Positions 1 through 9,169 of a stretch of DNA of 64,000 nucleotides are shown here, piece by piece; position 1 is the stretch's first letter, and each line of letters opens with the position of its first letter. The DNA is from an uncultured Clostridia bacterium (lineage in GTDB: Bacteria > Bacillota > Clostridia > Christensenellales > Borkfalkiaceae), in NCBI GenBank assembly GCA_947629575.1, contig CANREF010000004.1, positions 62,001 to 126,000 on the forward strand. The letters are read 5' to 3'. The position numbers and the translations under genes are program-made. The notes under the pieces were generated by a model. The model worked only from the letters and a program-made list of their open reading frames with translations. It had not been told where the DNA came from and did no database searches.

Positions 1-175
1 GAGAGGAACTTCATTGCTTGCCTTACATTCGCATGAATTTATATTTATTCCGATTATATCATAAATTTGGGGAAAAGTCTATGAATAAAAGCGTAATTTG
101 TGTGAAATTTCATGTGAGGGCGAAAAAAGCGGCGGAAAAAAATTTCCCGAATCGGGAAAAACCGAGGCGAAACAT
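1..175. other. Intergenic region, no gene
   Basis: I see no coding sequence here. The region is AT-rich and carries one palindrome, TTTCCCGA-a-TCGGGAAA at 143-159, about 17 bases upstream of the prs -35 box. It could be an operator or the remnant of an upstream terminator; the sequence does not decide. Confidence 0.4.
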
Positions 176-204
176 TTGACTTGAATGGAAAAAAAAGATA
201 AAAT
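176..204 (+). promoter_or_regulatory. prs promoter
   Basis: TTGACT at 176-181 and TAAAAT at 199-204 with a 17-base spacer fit a housekeeping sigma promoter. The prs start codon is 31 bases downstream, leaving a short leader. Confidence 0.65.
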
Positions 205-234
205 GGAGAAGCGCAAAAACGAGCGAGGAATCCT

Positions 235-1182
235 ATGATCACACACGGAAACGAAATCAAGCTGTTTGCGGGAAACTCCAACCGCCCCCTTGCGGAGGCG
301 ATCGCCAAGAAGCTCAATACCGCCCTCGGCGACGTGGAGGTGAGCCGCTTCTCGGACGGAGAGACCAATGTGCACATTGCCGAGACGGTGCGCGGAAGAG
401 ACCTCTTCATCATCCAATCCACCTCTTCCCCCGTCAACGACAACCTCATGGAACTGCTCATCATGATAGACGCCGCAAAGCGTGCGTCGGCGGGAAGGAT
501 CACGGCAGTCATGCCCTATTTCGGATACGCCCGTCAAGACAGAAAGGCACGCTCGCGCGACCCCATTTCCGCAAAGCTCGTTGCAAACCTCCTCACTTCC
601 GCAGGCGCGGACAGAGTGCTCACGATGGACCTGCACGCAGCGCAGATACAGGGATTCTTCGATATCCCCGTGGATAACCTGCTCGGCGGTCCTACACTTT
701 ATAATTATTATGCAAACAAGCTCGGAGACGACTTCATCGTCGTCTCGCCGGACATCGGCTCGGTCAACCGTTCGCGGAAGGTGGCGGAAAGGCTTGGCTG
801 CCCGCTCGCCATCATCGACAAGCGCCGTCCCAAGGCGAACGTCATGGAAGTCATGAACATCATCGGAAACGTCGAGGGCAAGCGGTGTCTCCTCGTGGAC
901 GACATGATCGACACGGCGGGCACGATCGTACAGGGCGCGGAGGCGCTCGTCAAGGCGGGCGCGAAGGAGATCAAGGCCTGCTGCACCCATGCGGTGCTCT
1001 CCGGTCCCGCCATCGAACGGCTGAAGGGATCGCCCATCGACGAGCTCGTGATGCTCGACACCATCTTGCTTCCCGAGGAAAAGAGACTTCCGAAGATGAA
1101 GATCCTCTCTACGGCGGAGATATGGGCGGCGGCGATCGAGAACGTGTATCTCGACAAGCCGATGAGCAAGATCTACGACTGA
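235..1182 (+). CDS. prs: Ribose-phosphate pyrophosphokinase
   Basis: Makes 5-phosphoribosyl-1-pyrophosphate (PRPP) from ribose 5-phosphate and ATP, the activated ribose for purine, pyrimidine, NAD, histidine and tryptophan synthesis; cytosolic. The 315-residue length is that of class I bacterial PrsA. Visible family motifs are the catalytic flexible-loop region near residue 100 ([15 protein letters not shown]), the metal-binding [11 protein letters not shown] near 131 and the PRPP loop [11 protein letters not shown] near 222. It is followed by a terminator and then pth and mfd, the usual clostridial order. Confidence 0.97.
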   Translation: MITHGNEIKLFAGNSNRPLAEAIAKKLNTALGDVEVSRFSDGETNVHIAETVRGRDLFIIQSTSSPVNDNLMELLIMIDAAKRASAGRITAVMPYFGYARQDRKARSRDPISAKLVANLLTSAGADRVLTMDLHAAQIQGFFDIPVDNLLGGPTLYNYYANKLGDDFIVVSPDIGSVNRSRKVAERLGCPLAIIDKRRPKANVMEVMNIIGNVEGKRCLLVDDMIDTAGTIVQGAEALVKAGAKEIKACCTHAVLSGPAIERLKGSPIDELVMLDTILLPEEKRLPKMKILSTAEIWAAAIENVYLDKPMSKIYD

Positions 1183-1210
1183 ATTCACAGAACTACGGAT
1201 AAAAAAGTGT

Positions 1211-1235
1211 GCCGCCGCGGTGAGCGGCGGCTTTT
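1211..1235 (+). terminator. Intrinsic terminator after prs
   Basis: GCCGCCGC (1211-1218) pairs with GCGGCGGC (1224-1231) around a GGTGA loop, followed by four T. The short T run suggests partial read-through into pth. Confidence 0.7.
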
Positions 1236-1266
1236 CAAAATCAACTCTTCAATCAATAGGTAGAAT

Positions 1267-1830
1267 ATGTTTTTGATCGTCGGGCTCGGGAATCCCGAAA
1301 AAAAATACGAAAAGACCTTTCACAACATGGGCTTTCTCGCGGCGGGGGACGTCGCGGAGTTCCTCCATGTGAAGTTCAAGAAAAAGGAATGCGAGGCGAG
1401 CGTTGCGGAAGCCTTTCTCGGAGGGGAGAAGGTGATCGTTGCCCGCCCCGTGACGTATATGAACGCCTCGGGAAGGGCGGTGAAACAGCTCGTCGCAAAA
1501 TATAAAGTCTCTCCCGAAGAGCTCATTGTCATCTACGACGACTACGACCTTCCCAAGGGGCATGTGCGCGTCCGCCCCTCGGGCAGCGCAGGCACGCACA
1601 ACGGGATGCGCTCGGTGATCGCCGAGCTCGGTTTTTCGGACTTCGCGCGGGTGCGCATCGGCATACGCGATCCCGAGGTGGACATTCCGCTCATAGATTA
1701 TGTTCTCTCCGAAGTGCGGAAGGAGGACTACGCCCTTTTCACCGACGCCTGCAAGCGGGCGGCGGAGGCGGCGGTCTCCCTCGCGAAGGGGGAGAGCTTC
1801 GAGCTTGTCATGACGAGATATAACGGATGA
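1267..1830 (+). CDS. pth: Peptidyl-tRNA hydrolase
   Basis: Cleaves the ester bond of peptidyl-tRNA released from stalled ribosomes and so recycles tRNA. The 187-residue protein has the Pth fold signatures: VGLGNPEKKYEKTFHN at the N terminus with the catalytic histidine at position 19, and the YDDYDLPKGHVRVRPSGSAG block near residue 90-110 followed by HNGMRS. The start is preceded only by a weak Shine-Dalgarno. Its last codons overlap the mfd start by 4 bases (ATGA), so the two are probably translationally coupled. Confidence 0.96.
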   Translation: MFLIVGLGNPEKKYEKTFHNMGFLAAGDVAEFLHVKFKKKECEASVAEAFLGGEKVIVARPVTYMNASGRAVKQLVAKYKVSPEELIVIYDDYDLPKGHVRVRPSGSAGTHNGMRSVIAELGFSDFARVRIGIRDPEVDIPLIDYVLSEVRKEDYALFTDACKRAAEAAVSLAKGESFELVMTRYNG

Positions 1831-4800
1831 GCTTTTTTTCTTTTGAAAATTTAGGGGGAGATTACCCCCTTCTCAACGCGAGTGTGGAAAACGGCATCCC
1901 CACCGCGGCATTCGGGCTGTCGGATGCGCATAAATACCTCATCGCCTCTCTGTGGGCGCGCCCCGTCCTCTATCTCACGGCGGACGCGCTCTCCGCTCAG
2001 CGGGCGTTCGAGGCGATCTCCGTGCTCTCGGGGAAAAAGTGCGTGCGCCTTCCCGCCAAGGATGAGGTGCTCACCTATCGGAAGGCTCTCTCCAAGGACG
2101 CCCTCTTCCGCAGGCTCACCGCCCTTTACGAGTGGCAAAAGGGCGCAGACGTGCTCGTCGCCGACATCGAAGCGGCGATCCAGCTCATCCCGCGCACCCT
2201 CCCTTGCGTCCTTCTCAAAAAGGGGGAGGAGCGGGAGCTGAATGCCCTTGTGCGCGAGCTCGTGAACATGGGTTACGTGCGCGAGTACGAGGTGGAAGCC
2301 AAGGGCACGTTCGCCCTTCGCGGCGACATCCTCGACATCTATCCCGTGAACCATGAACACCCCGTCCGCATCGATTTCTTCGGGGACACGGTAGAGGCGG
2401 TAAAGCCCTACGACGAGATCACGGCGGAGCGCCTTCCGCAGCTTGCTCAGGTAGAGATCGCCGCGGCGACGGACGCCGTTCCCACGGAAGCGGACCGAAA
2501 ACACATCGGGGAAGTGTTCGCCCGCGAACTCAAGGGCGCGTTGAACGCGGAGGCATACGGCCGCATGAAGACGATCGCAGACGAAATTTCGTCGGGCGAA
2601 GTCACCGATTACGTCCTGCCCCTTCTCGAAAATTCCTGCGGGCTCTTTTCCGTACTTCCCGAAAATACCCTCGTGATCTTCGACGAATGTAAGCTGATAC
2701 GGGACAAAACGGACGGGCTCTATAAGGAACACGGCGAGCGCTTTTCACAGCTCTATGCGGGAGGGGAGGCGATGCGCTTTTCGCAGGGACAGTATCTCGG
2801 CCGCGAAGAGCTCCTGTCCGCGCTCTCCTCCTTCCGCGATCTTGCCTTGCAGACGTTCATGGGGGAACTCTTCTTTTTCGAGCCCTTAAGAACGTTCACA
2901 TTTACCTCCACGCCAGCGCGGAAATATCTCAATTCCCTGCCCGAGCTCATAGCCGACCTCAGGGTTTGGCAGAAGACGGGCTATCGCGTCATGCTCTGGT
3001 GCGGGAGCGGAGAACGCGCGGAAAAGTTGAGGGGAGAGCTCTCGGAGGAGGGGATCTATCCCCGCCCCGTTCCCGCGCACCTCAATGAGTTCACGGGGAT
3101 CGCGGTGCTCGGCGAGACGCTTGCAAGCGGATTTTTACTGCACGAATGCAAGCTCGCGGTCATCGGCACGGGGGAACTCTTCCTCAAGACGGTAAAGGAA
3201 CGCCGCGTAAAGAAGAGGAGGGGGGATCTCTTCCTCGCGCCCGAGATAGGGGACTATGCCGTACACGAGACTTACGGCATCGGCAAGATCACGGGCACAA
3301 AGAAGATCGAGACGACGGACGGGACGAAGGAATATATCGCCCTCGAGTACAAGGACGGCGACACTCTCTATGTGCCCGTCGAGCAGATGGACGTTCTGTC
3401 CAAATATATGGGCGGGGAGTCTCCCGCGCTCTCCAAGATCGGCGGCGGAGAATTCGAGCGGGTGAAGGCGCGGGTGCGCGCCTCTCTCAGGAAGATGTCC
3501 TTCGACCTCAAAGCCCTCTATGCCGAGCGGCAGGAGCGCAGGGGATATGTCTTTCCCCCTTACCGCGAGGAAATGGAGGAGTTTGAAGCGGCGTTTCCCT
3601 ACGAAGATACGCCCGACCAGCGCGCCTCCACCGACGAGATCCTCGCCGATATGTGTTCGGACAAGGTAATGGAGCGGCTGCTGTGCGGGGATGTGGGCTT
3701 CGGCAAGACGGAAGTCGCCCTCCGCGCGGCATATCTGTGTATCCTCGACGGGCGGCAGGCGGCGCTCATCTGCCCCTCCACCGTCTTGAGCGAACAGCAC
3801 TTCCGCACCGCCACGGAGCGGATGAAGGATTTCGGGGTGCGCGTCGCCTGTCTGAACCGTTTCCGCACCGAAAGAGAGCAGACCGCCATTCTCGGCGCGC
3901 TCAAAAGGGGGGAGATCGACCTTATCATAGGCACTCACCGTCTCCTTTCCAAGGACGTCGAATTCCACGATTTAGGACTTCTCGTTCTCGACGAGGAACA
4001 GCGCTTCGGGGTGGAACACAAGGAGAAGATCAAGAATGTCAAGCGCAATGTGGACTGCCTCACCATGACGGCAACGCCCATTCCGCGCACCCTTCACCTC
4101 TCCCTCTCGGGGATACGCGACATCTCCACAATTCAGACCCCTCCGCAGGCGCGTCTGCCCGTTCAGACATATGTCGCCGAGGAGACGGACGCTCTCATCC
4201 GCGACGCCTGTATGCGGGAGCTTGCCCGCAAGGGACAGGTCTTTCTGCTCTATAACCGCGTGGAGAGCATCCATACCTTTGCCAAGCGCGTGACCGATCT
4301 TCTGCCCGAAGCTCGCATCACCGTCGCCCATGGCAGAATGGACAAAGCCGTGCTCGAAAGGAACGTGTTCGGCTTCTACCGCGGGGAGTACGACGTCCTC
4401 GTCACGACGACCATCATCGAGAACGGCGTGGATCTTCCCAATGCGAATACCCTCATCGTCATCGACGCGGACAGGTTGGGGGTCTCCCAGCTCTATCAGC
4501 TCCGCGGCAGGGTGGGAAGGAGCTCGCGGCTCGCGCACGCCTATTTTACATTCAAGCCCGAGCGGGTCATGACGGCGAATGCGGCGGAACGGCTCAAGGC
4601 GCTCATGCAGTTCACCGAGCTCGGCAGCGGCTTCAAGATCGCGATGCGCGACCTCGAGATCAGGGGGGCGGGGAACGTCCTCGGCGCGGAACAGCACGGG
4701 CAGATGGATAAGGTCGGCTACGAACTGTACGCCAAGATCCTCAAGGAAGAACTCACGGGAGTGCGTCAGGAGACCGTCGACCTCGATATCAAGGCGGCGG

Positions 4801-5216
4801 CTTACATTCCCGAGAAGTATATCGAATCGAACGCAGGGCGGCTCGACTGCTATAAACAGATCGCGGAGATAGGCAGTAACGAGGATTACAAGCGGGTGTT
4901 CACTTCCATGGAGGAAGTTTACGGACCTCTTCCCTCGGAGACGGTGAACCTGCTCATCATCGCGCTCATGAAGAGCTATGCGGCGAAATTCAACGTAAAG
5001 AAGATATCGGTGGGGCAGAAGGGAGGCGCGCTCGAGTTCGCCGAACTCAATGCGCTCTCGGATGAAAAGCTCCATGCCGCCATGGATAAATACGGGCAAG
5101 TTGTCTCCCTCGATATGACGAGCGCGCCCGTTCTTCGCTTCCCTTACGGGGGCAGCGGAAGCAAAACCATGGTGCTCATGACGAAATTTCTTAAATTTGC
5201 GGCAACTTTTCACTGA
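1827..5216 (+). CDS. mfd: Transcription-repair coupling factor Mfd
   Basis: DNA translocase that pushes RNA polymerase off lesions and recruits UvrA for transcription-coupled nucleotide excision repair. At 1129 residues it is full length. Order of parts: UvrB-like N-terminal region (about 1-340), CarD-like RNA polymerase interacting domain beginning near residue 465 (GDYAVHETYGIGKI), superfamily 2 helicase core with Walker A GDVGFGKT near 622-629, DEEQRFG box, the TATPIPRTLHLS translocase motif and the RGRVGRS motif VI, and a C-terminal TRCF domain. It overlaps pth and is followed by its own downstream promoter for the foldase gene. Confidence 0.97.
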   Translation: MSFFSFENLGGDYPLLNASVENGIPTAAFGLSDAHKYLIASLWARPVLYLTADALSAQRAFEAISVLSGKKCVRLPAKDEVLTYRKALSKDALFRRLTALYEWQKGADVLVADIEAAIQLIPRTLPCVLLKKGEERELNALVRELVNMGYVREYEVEAKGTFALRGDILDIYPVNHEHPVRIDFFGDTVEAVKPYDEITAERLPQLAQVEIAAATDAVPTEADRKHIGEVFARELKGALNAEAYGRMKTIADEISSGEVTDYVLPLLENSCGLFSVLPENTLVIFDECKLIRDKTDGLYKEHGERFSQLYAGGEAMRFSQGQYLGREELLSALSSFRDLALQTFMGELFFFEPLRTFTFTSTPARKYLNSLPELIADLRVWQKTGYRVMLWCGSGERAEKLRGELSEEGIYPRPVPAHLNEFTGIAVLGETLASGFLLHECKLAVIGTGELFLKTVKERRVKKRRGDLFLAPEIGDYAVHETYGIGKITGTKKIETTDGTKEYIALEYKDGDTLYVPVEQMDVLSKYMGGESPALSKIGGGEFERVKARVRASLRKMSFDLKALYAERQERRGYVFPPYREEMEEFEAAFPYEDTPDQRASTDEILADMCSDKVMERLLCGDVGFGKTEVALRAAYLCILDGRQAALICPSTVLSEQHFRTATERMKDFGVRVACLNRFRTEREQTAILGALKRGEIDLIIGTHRLLSKDVEFHDLGLLVLDEEQRFGVEHKEKIKNVKRNVDCLTMTATPIPRTLHLSLSGIRDISTIQTPPQARLPVQTYVAEETDALIRDACMRELARKGQVFLLYNRVESIHTFAKRVTDLLPEARITVAHGRMDKAVLERNVFGFYRGEYDVLVTTTIIENGVDLPNANTLIVIDADRLGVSQLYQLRGRVGRSSRLAHAYFTFKPERVMTANAAERLKALMQFTELGSGFKIAMRDLEIRGAGNVLGAEQHGQMDKVGYELYAKILKEELTGVRQETVDLDIKAAAYIPEKYIESNAGRLDCYKQIAEIGSNEDYKRVFTSMEEVYGPLPSETVNLLIIALMKSYAAKFNVKKISVGQKGGALEFAELNALSDEKLHAAMDKYGQVVSLDMTSAPVLRFPYGGSGSKTMVLMTKFLKFAATFH

Positions 5217-5233
5217 TTTTCACCGAGAAATCA

Positions 5234-5262
5234 TTGCACTTTTTCCAAAAGTGCGGTATAAT
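5234..5262 (+). promoter_or_regulatory. Promoter of the PrsA-like lipoprotein gene
   Basis: TTGCAC (5234-5239), 17-base spacer, TATAAT (5257-5262). It lies directly after the mfd stop codon and gives a leader of about 60 bases. Confidence 0.8.
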
Positions 5263-5326
5263 AGTTTGGTATGAAACTGCGGGAGAGTATCCCCGCAAGA
5301 AAGATAACAAGTTCGGAGTGACAAAG

Positions 5327-7510
5327 ATGAAATTCAAAAAGACAAAGACAGCCGCGCTCGCGCTCGCAACCGTTCTCGCCGCAGGCAGCTTATCGGGATG
5401 CGCGTTCGTGACGACCAACATCCAGAAGGACCTCTCCCAAGTCGTCGCAGAGGTCAACATCATGAAGAAGCAGGATGCGTTTGCCAAAGAGTTCGGGGAA
5501 AACATCCAGGACGGGCTTCAAATCGAGACGAGCTACATCTACAAGCGCGATCTCGTCGCGGCGTATGCGAGCTACGGCTCGACCTACGTCAATTCCTACG
5601 GCTATACCGCAGAACAGGCGTACGACCTCATTAAGGACAACCTCATCAACCGCGCCATCTATCTGCAATATGCACAGGCATATTTCCTCAATAAGGGCAG
5701 TATCACCGATGTAGACAAAAATGGGAAACCCAACGACCGCGAGTGCAACATCAAGGGGTATAGGGATTATATCTCCGACGAGGTGGCGAAGGGTACCGAT
5801 CCCGAGGTTGCGAAGATCGCCTACTTCCTCAGCGAGCCTGAGCGCGAACAGGCGAAATACAATCTGAAGACCACCTTCAATTCCACCCTCGATTCCTTGG
5901 AGGCGCAGTACATCGAGGCGGAGGACGAGGAGCACGATCACGACGCCGCCCGCACGACCCCCACGGGCGTTGACGCGACGAACGAAGATTATTACGATCC
6001 TCAGTATAAGATCTATACGGCGACGGGCACTCCCCAGAGCGCGGATTCCGCATTCAGCGCCACCGCTACAGGCTGCGGCACATATGAAGCGCCCGAGGGC
6101 TCTACCCTCTCCACGAGAAGAAAGGCGTACAAGTCCCTTCTTTCAAATCTCTATTACTACGGGCTCATCTCCAAGGGCGAAGAGGACACGAGCGACATTA
6201 CCAAGCTCTCCTATTATGCGGAAGAGCGCGTCTCCCAGTACGAGACGGTCCTCATCAACAAGATCTCCGAAGTGTTCCGCGAACAGGCAAAGACGAAGGT
6301 CGAGGAAGATTGGATCAAGGATGACAGATTCCAGCAGACCTTCGACAAACAGAAGGAAGACTTTGCGGACAGCGAGTCGGAAGTGAACGACGCGCTCGAC
6401 GGCGCGTCCGACGAGAGCTTTGTGCTTTGGGCGCCCGCCAATTGGGGGTATGTCATCAACATCCTGCTTCCCTTTGACGCACTGCAGACGCAGGCCCTCA
6501 CCGACGCGCTCGCCGATCCGGGCGACGTGAAGGGCAATAAATTCGTCACCCGCGCCTCCCTGCTCGCGCAGATCACCGCGACCGACCAGCGCGGAACGTG
6601 GTTCACGGGGCATGAGGATTACTCCTACGTTCCCGAGGACAAAAAGATGTATACGAACAACGACGCGGGCAGACAGTACCTGTTCTTTGAAAACAACAGA
6701 GTAAAGTCTGCGGGGGACAATGCGCAGTACGAGCCTATCCCCAACTATTACGGCGAATACAGCTATAACGGAACGGTGGTATCCGAAGAGGGCGCGGGCG
6801 CGCACGGCAACAACAAGTATACGCTCAAGCCCAACAAGATCGATATCAACGGGTTCCTCGGCGAAATGGAAGGGTATCTTGAATACGCAGGTTTCACCGT
6901 GACGGTGGATACGCCCGCATCCCCGGCATATTTCACAAAGCCCCTCGAAGACTATTATAAAGGTAATGACGTCAACGGCGGCGTCGAATATTCGAGCTTC
7001 CTCTACTACAAGGCTCATATCAATGAACTGAAAAGCAGCTTCGATGCAAACAACCTCTTTAAGCAGGGTTCAAACGAGAATAAGGCTTTCTCCGTCATCA
7101 ACGAACTTTCCTTCGCATATAATACCGATACAGCGGGTCTCAACAGCTATCTCGGCTATGTGGTCACTCCGAACAAGACCGAATACGTGAATGAGTTTGA
7201 ATGGGCGGCGCAGGAAGCGGTCAGAGGCGGCGCGGGCACGATCACGGTAGCTCCCTCCGATTACGGCTGGCACATCATGTATTGCACGTTCAAGTACGAC
7301 GGCGGCGAGAACAGTCCCTTTACGTTCGATATGAACGACATCTACACCGAGGGCACTTTCTCCTACCTCTACTATCAGGCGCTCACTTCCTCGAGCTTCT
7401 CCTCCTATTCGAGCGAGCTCGAAACGACCGCACTCACCCGCTACAACGACGAAGAGGCGGGCAGCGTCAAAGTGTACCTCGATCGCTACAAAGATCTCTT
7501 CGAGGATTGA
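5327..7510 (+). CDS. PrsA/SurA-like foldase lipoprotein
   Basis: Probable extracytoplasmic chaperone or peptidyl-prolyl isomerase anchored to the outer face of the membrane. The start at 5327 is chosen because it gives a clean lipoprotein signal peptide (MKFKKTKTAALALA..., lipobox LSGC with the cysteine at 24); the longer reading frame would begin inside the promoter. The 727-residue protein has a SurA_N-like helical region after the signal (AEVNIMKKQDAFAKEFGEN) and a C-terminal segment, PSDYGWHIMYCTFKYDGG, that resembles the end of a parvulin domain. It is much longer than PrsA (about 290 residues), with a large acidic middle region I cannot assign. It sits between mfd and uppP, 5 bases before uppP. 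Confidence 0.7.
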   Translation: MKFKKTKTAALALATVLAAGSLSGCAFVTTNIQKDLSQVVAEVNIMKKQDAFAKEFGENIQDGLQIETSYIYKRDLVAAYASYGSTYVNSYGYTAEQAYDLIKDNLINRAIYLQYAQAYFLNKGSITDVDKNGKPNDRECNIKGYRDYISDEVAKGTDPEVAKIAYFLSEPEREQAKYNLKTTFNSTLDSLEAQYIEAEDEEHDHDAARTTPTGVDATNEDYYDPQYKIYTATGTPQSADSAFSATATGCGTYEAPEGSTLSTRRKAYKSLLSNLYYYGLISKGEEDTSDITKLSYYAEERVSQYETVLINKISEVFREQAKTKVEEDWIKDDRFQQTFDKQKEDFADSESEVNDALDGASDESFVLWAPANWGYVINILLPFDALQTQALTDALADPGDVKGNKFVTRASLLAQITATDQRGTWFTGHEDYSYVPEDKKMYTNNDAGRQYLFFENNRVKSAGDNAQYEPIPNYYGEYSYNGTVVSEEGAGAHGNNKYTLKPNKIDINGFLGEMEGYLEYAGFTVTVDTPASPAYFTKPLEDYYKGNDVNGGVEYSSFLYYKAHINELKSSFDANNLFKQGSNENKAFSVINELSFAYNTDTAGLNSYLGYVVTPNKTEYVNEFEWAAQEAVRGGAGTITVAPSDYGWHIMYCTFKYDGGENSPFTFDMNDIYTEGTFSYLYYQALTSSSFSSYSSELETTALTRYNDEEAGSVKVYLDRYKDLFED

Positions 7511-7515
7511 TCGGA

Positions 7516-8340
7516 ATGGAATATTTTGAGGCGATTTGGAAATCTATCATCTTAGGCACGGTGCAGGGACTCACAGAGTTCCTTCCCGTTTCATCAAGCG
7601 GACATTTGTCTCTCTTGCAGCGCGTCCTCAACTACCGTGTGGGGGAGATGGGCATGATGTTCGTCAATGTAATGCTCCACCTCGGCACGCTGTTTGCGGT
7701 CGTGTGGGTATTCCGCAGGGACATCCTTGCCCTCTTCAAGAAGCCCTTCAAAACCCTGCTCATGCTCATCGCGGCAACGATCCCCGCAGGCGTCGTGGGG
7801 CTGCTGTTCAACGACAAGATAGACGCGCTGTTTGGGGGAGACAGGGGAGTTGCCTATCTCGCGCTCTGCTTTGCCGTCACCGCGCTGCTGCTGCTCGTGT
7901 GCGAATACGTGGCGCTGAAGCGCAAAAACACCTCTCCGTTGAATTGGAGGCACGCCGCGGCGATGGGGTGTATGCAGGCGGTCGCGCTCTTCCCCGGGAT
8001 CTCGCGGAGCGGTTCAACCATCGTAGCGGGGACGGTCGCGGGAGCGAAGCGGGAGGATGTCGCAAAGTTCTCCTTCCTCATGAGCGTCCCCGTCATCTTG
8101 GGAAGCGTCGCCGTCGAACTCAAGGATGTGATCTTCCGCGACGCGGGCGTCTCCGCCGCCCTTACGGGGGCTGAGATCGTCGGTATGATCTTCGGCGTCG
8201 TGTTTGCGGCGGTCGCGGGTTTCTTTGCCGTGAAGGCGATGCTCAAAGTCATCCGCAAGGCGAATTATAAATGGTTCTCCGTCTATCTCATCCTCCTGTC
8301 GCTCACCTGTTTTTGGCTGGACATCGCAGGCATCCTGTGA
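7516..8340 (+). CDS. uppP: Undecaprenyl-diphosphatase UppP/BacA
   Basis: Integral membrane phosphatase that converts undecaprenyl pyrophosphate to the monophosphate, recycling the lipid carrier for peptidoglycan and giving bacitracin tolerance. Start 7516 yields MEYFEAIWKSIILG, the normal family N terminus, and a 274-residue protein of usual size. The two active-site motifs are visible: GLTEFLPVSSSGHL near residues 18-31 and PGISRSGST near 160. Seven or so hydrophobic segments follow. GAGGA about ten bases upstream serves as ribosome site, inside the end of the foldase gene. Confidence 0.96.
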   Translation: MEYFEAIWKSIILGTVQGLTEFLPVSSSGHLSLLQRVLNYRVGEMGMMFVNVMLHLGTLFAVVWVFRRDILALFKKPFKTLLMLIAATIPAGVVGLLFNDKIDALFGGDRGVAYLALCFAVTALLLLVCEYVALKRKNTSPLNWRHAAAMGCMQAVALFPGISRSGSTIVAGTVAGAKREDVAKFSFLMSVPVILGSVAVELKDVIFRDAGVSAALTGAEIVGMIFGVVFAAVAGFFAVKAMLKVIRKANYKWFSVYLILLSLTCFWLDIAGIL

Positions 8341-8415
8341 GCCGTTTCCCTTCCCGCTGCTTTCTTGCATAAAATTTTCTCTCCGTAACAAAATAAGAGT
8401 ATCGGAGGTGAAAAT

Positions 8416-8568
8416 ATGAGACTGAATTGCGGCGATGTATGCCCCAAGACCGGTTCTTACAAGGTCGTCAACGAGGAAGGCAAGGTCGTGAACACCATCT
8501 ATGTGGGCGAAGGCGAAACGATGCCCCCCACACAGTACACGGGCTGCCATTATGAGTTCGACAACTGA
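8416..8568 (+). CDS. YjzC-like small protein
   Basis: A 50-residue reading frame with an excellent ribosome site (ATCGGAGGTGAAAAT before ATG). The product starts MRLNCGDVCPKTGSYKVVNE, has a GEGETMPPTQYTG segment and ends CHYEFDN. It resembles the short YjzC family of Bacillota, in which a GxxxPxTGxY start is followed by a conserved basic/acidic strand and a PP...YTG-like end. Function is unknown. It stands alone, with a weak TTGCAT/CAAAAT promoter at 8365-8394 and a terminator behind it. The three cysteines (two near the start, one near the end) could bind metal, which is inference. Confidence 0.75.
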   Translation: MRLNCGDVCPKTGSYKVVNEEGKVVNTIYVGEGETMPPTQYTGCHYEFDN

Positions 8569-8584
8569 ACAAGCCGATAGCAAG

Positions 8585-8612
8585 AAGGGGCGAGCCTGAC
8601 GGTTTGCCCCTT
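8585..8612 (+). terminator. Terminator after the small YjzC-like gene
   Basis: AAGGGGC (8585-8591) pairs with GCCCCTT (8606-8612); the following TTCCATATTTT is only moderately T-rich. Confidence 0.5.
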
Positions 8613-8644
8613 TCCATATTTTGGAAAAAATTTTTGGTTTTTCC

Positions 8645-8670
8645 GTCACAAAAGGATGCCGAAAAACGTT
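8645..8670 (+). promoter_or_regulatory. ECF-type autoregulatory promoter
   Basis: GTCAC followed by AAAA (8645-8653) and CGTT (8667-8670) have the spacing of extracytoplasmic-function sigma promoters (an AAC/CAC -35 element about 17 bases from a CGT -10 element). No sigma-70 type box is seen before the sigma factor gene, so autoregulation is likely. A palindrome GTAACGGTTAC at 8679-8689 lies just downstream. Confidence 0.4.
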
Positions 8671-8707
8671 TTACGGGTGTAACGGTTACATTCCATGGAA
8701 TGATCAG

Positions 8708-9169
8708 ATGAAGGGATACGACAAAGAGACGACCGAGCAGGTGCTGGAAAATTACGGCGACACCATCTATCGCCTTGCTCTGCATTATGTGAAAGACGCT
8801 GCCGACGCAGAGGATGTCGTGCAGGAGGTTTTGCTTGCCTTTTTTACGCGGGAGATCCCCGAAGAGAGGCGCAAGGCATGGCTCTTGCGGGTCACCGTGA
8901 ACAAAAGTCTCGATATCCTGCGCAAGCGCAAGCGGCAGACGCCCTTGAGCGAAGAGCCGCCCGATCCTTCCGCACAGGAAAGGACCTCGCTTGCGGAGGA
9001 GCTCAAAGAGCTGTCTCCTCTCGATCGGGAGATCATCTACCTGTTTTACTTCGAGGGGTATACCTCGAAGGAGATCGCGCGGTTCGTCAAAAAGACGGAC
9101 GGCGCCGTTCGGAAGCGGCTCGAGCGGGCCAAGAGCAAGCTCAAGCGCATTTTGGAGGACAAAACATGA
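8708..9169 (+). CDS. ECF RNA polymerase sigma factor
   Basis: Small sigma-70 family regulator of 153 residues. Region 2 is visible at the N terminus (LENYGDTIYRLALHYVKDAADAEDVVQEVLLAFF) and region 4 at the C terminus (LDREIIYLFYFEGYTSKEIARF), with no region 3 between, which defines the ECF group. The start at 8708 matches the family N terminus; an in-frame upstream ATG at 8621 would add an unlikely 29 residues and has no ribosome site. Its stop overlaps the start of the next gene (ATGA), the usual arrangement of sigma and anti-sigma factors. The signal sensed is unknown. Confidence 0.88.
   Translation: MKGYDKETTEQVLENYGDTIYRLALHYVKDAADAEDVVQEVLLAFFTREIPEERRKAWLLRVTVNKSLDILRKRKRQTPLSEEPPDPSAQERTSLAEELKELSPLDREIIYLFYFEGYTSKEIARFVKKTDGAVRKRLERAKSKLKRILEDKT

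Noticed and set aside
5234-5326. Longer start for the foldase lipoprotein
   Set aside because: The extra 31 codons begin inside the -35/-10 promoter and would destroy the lipoprotein signal peptide.
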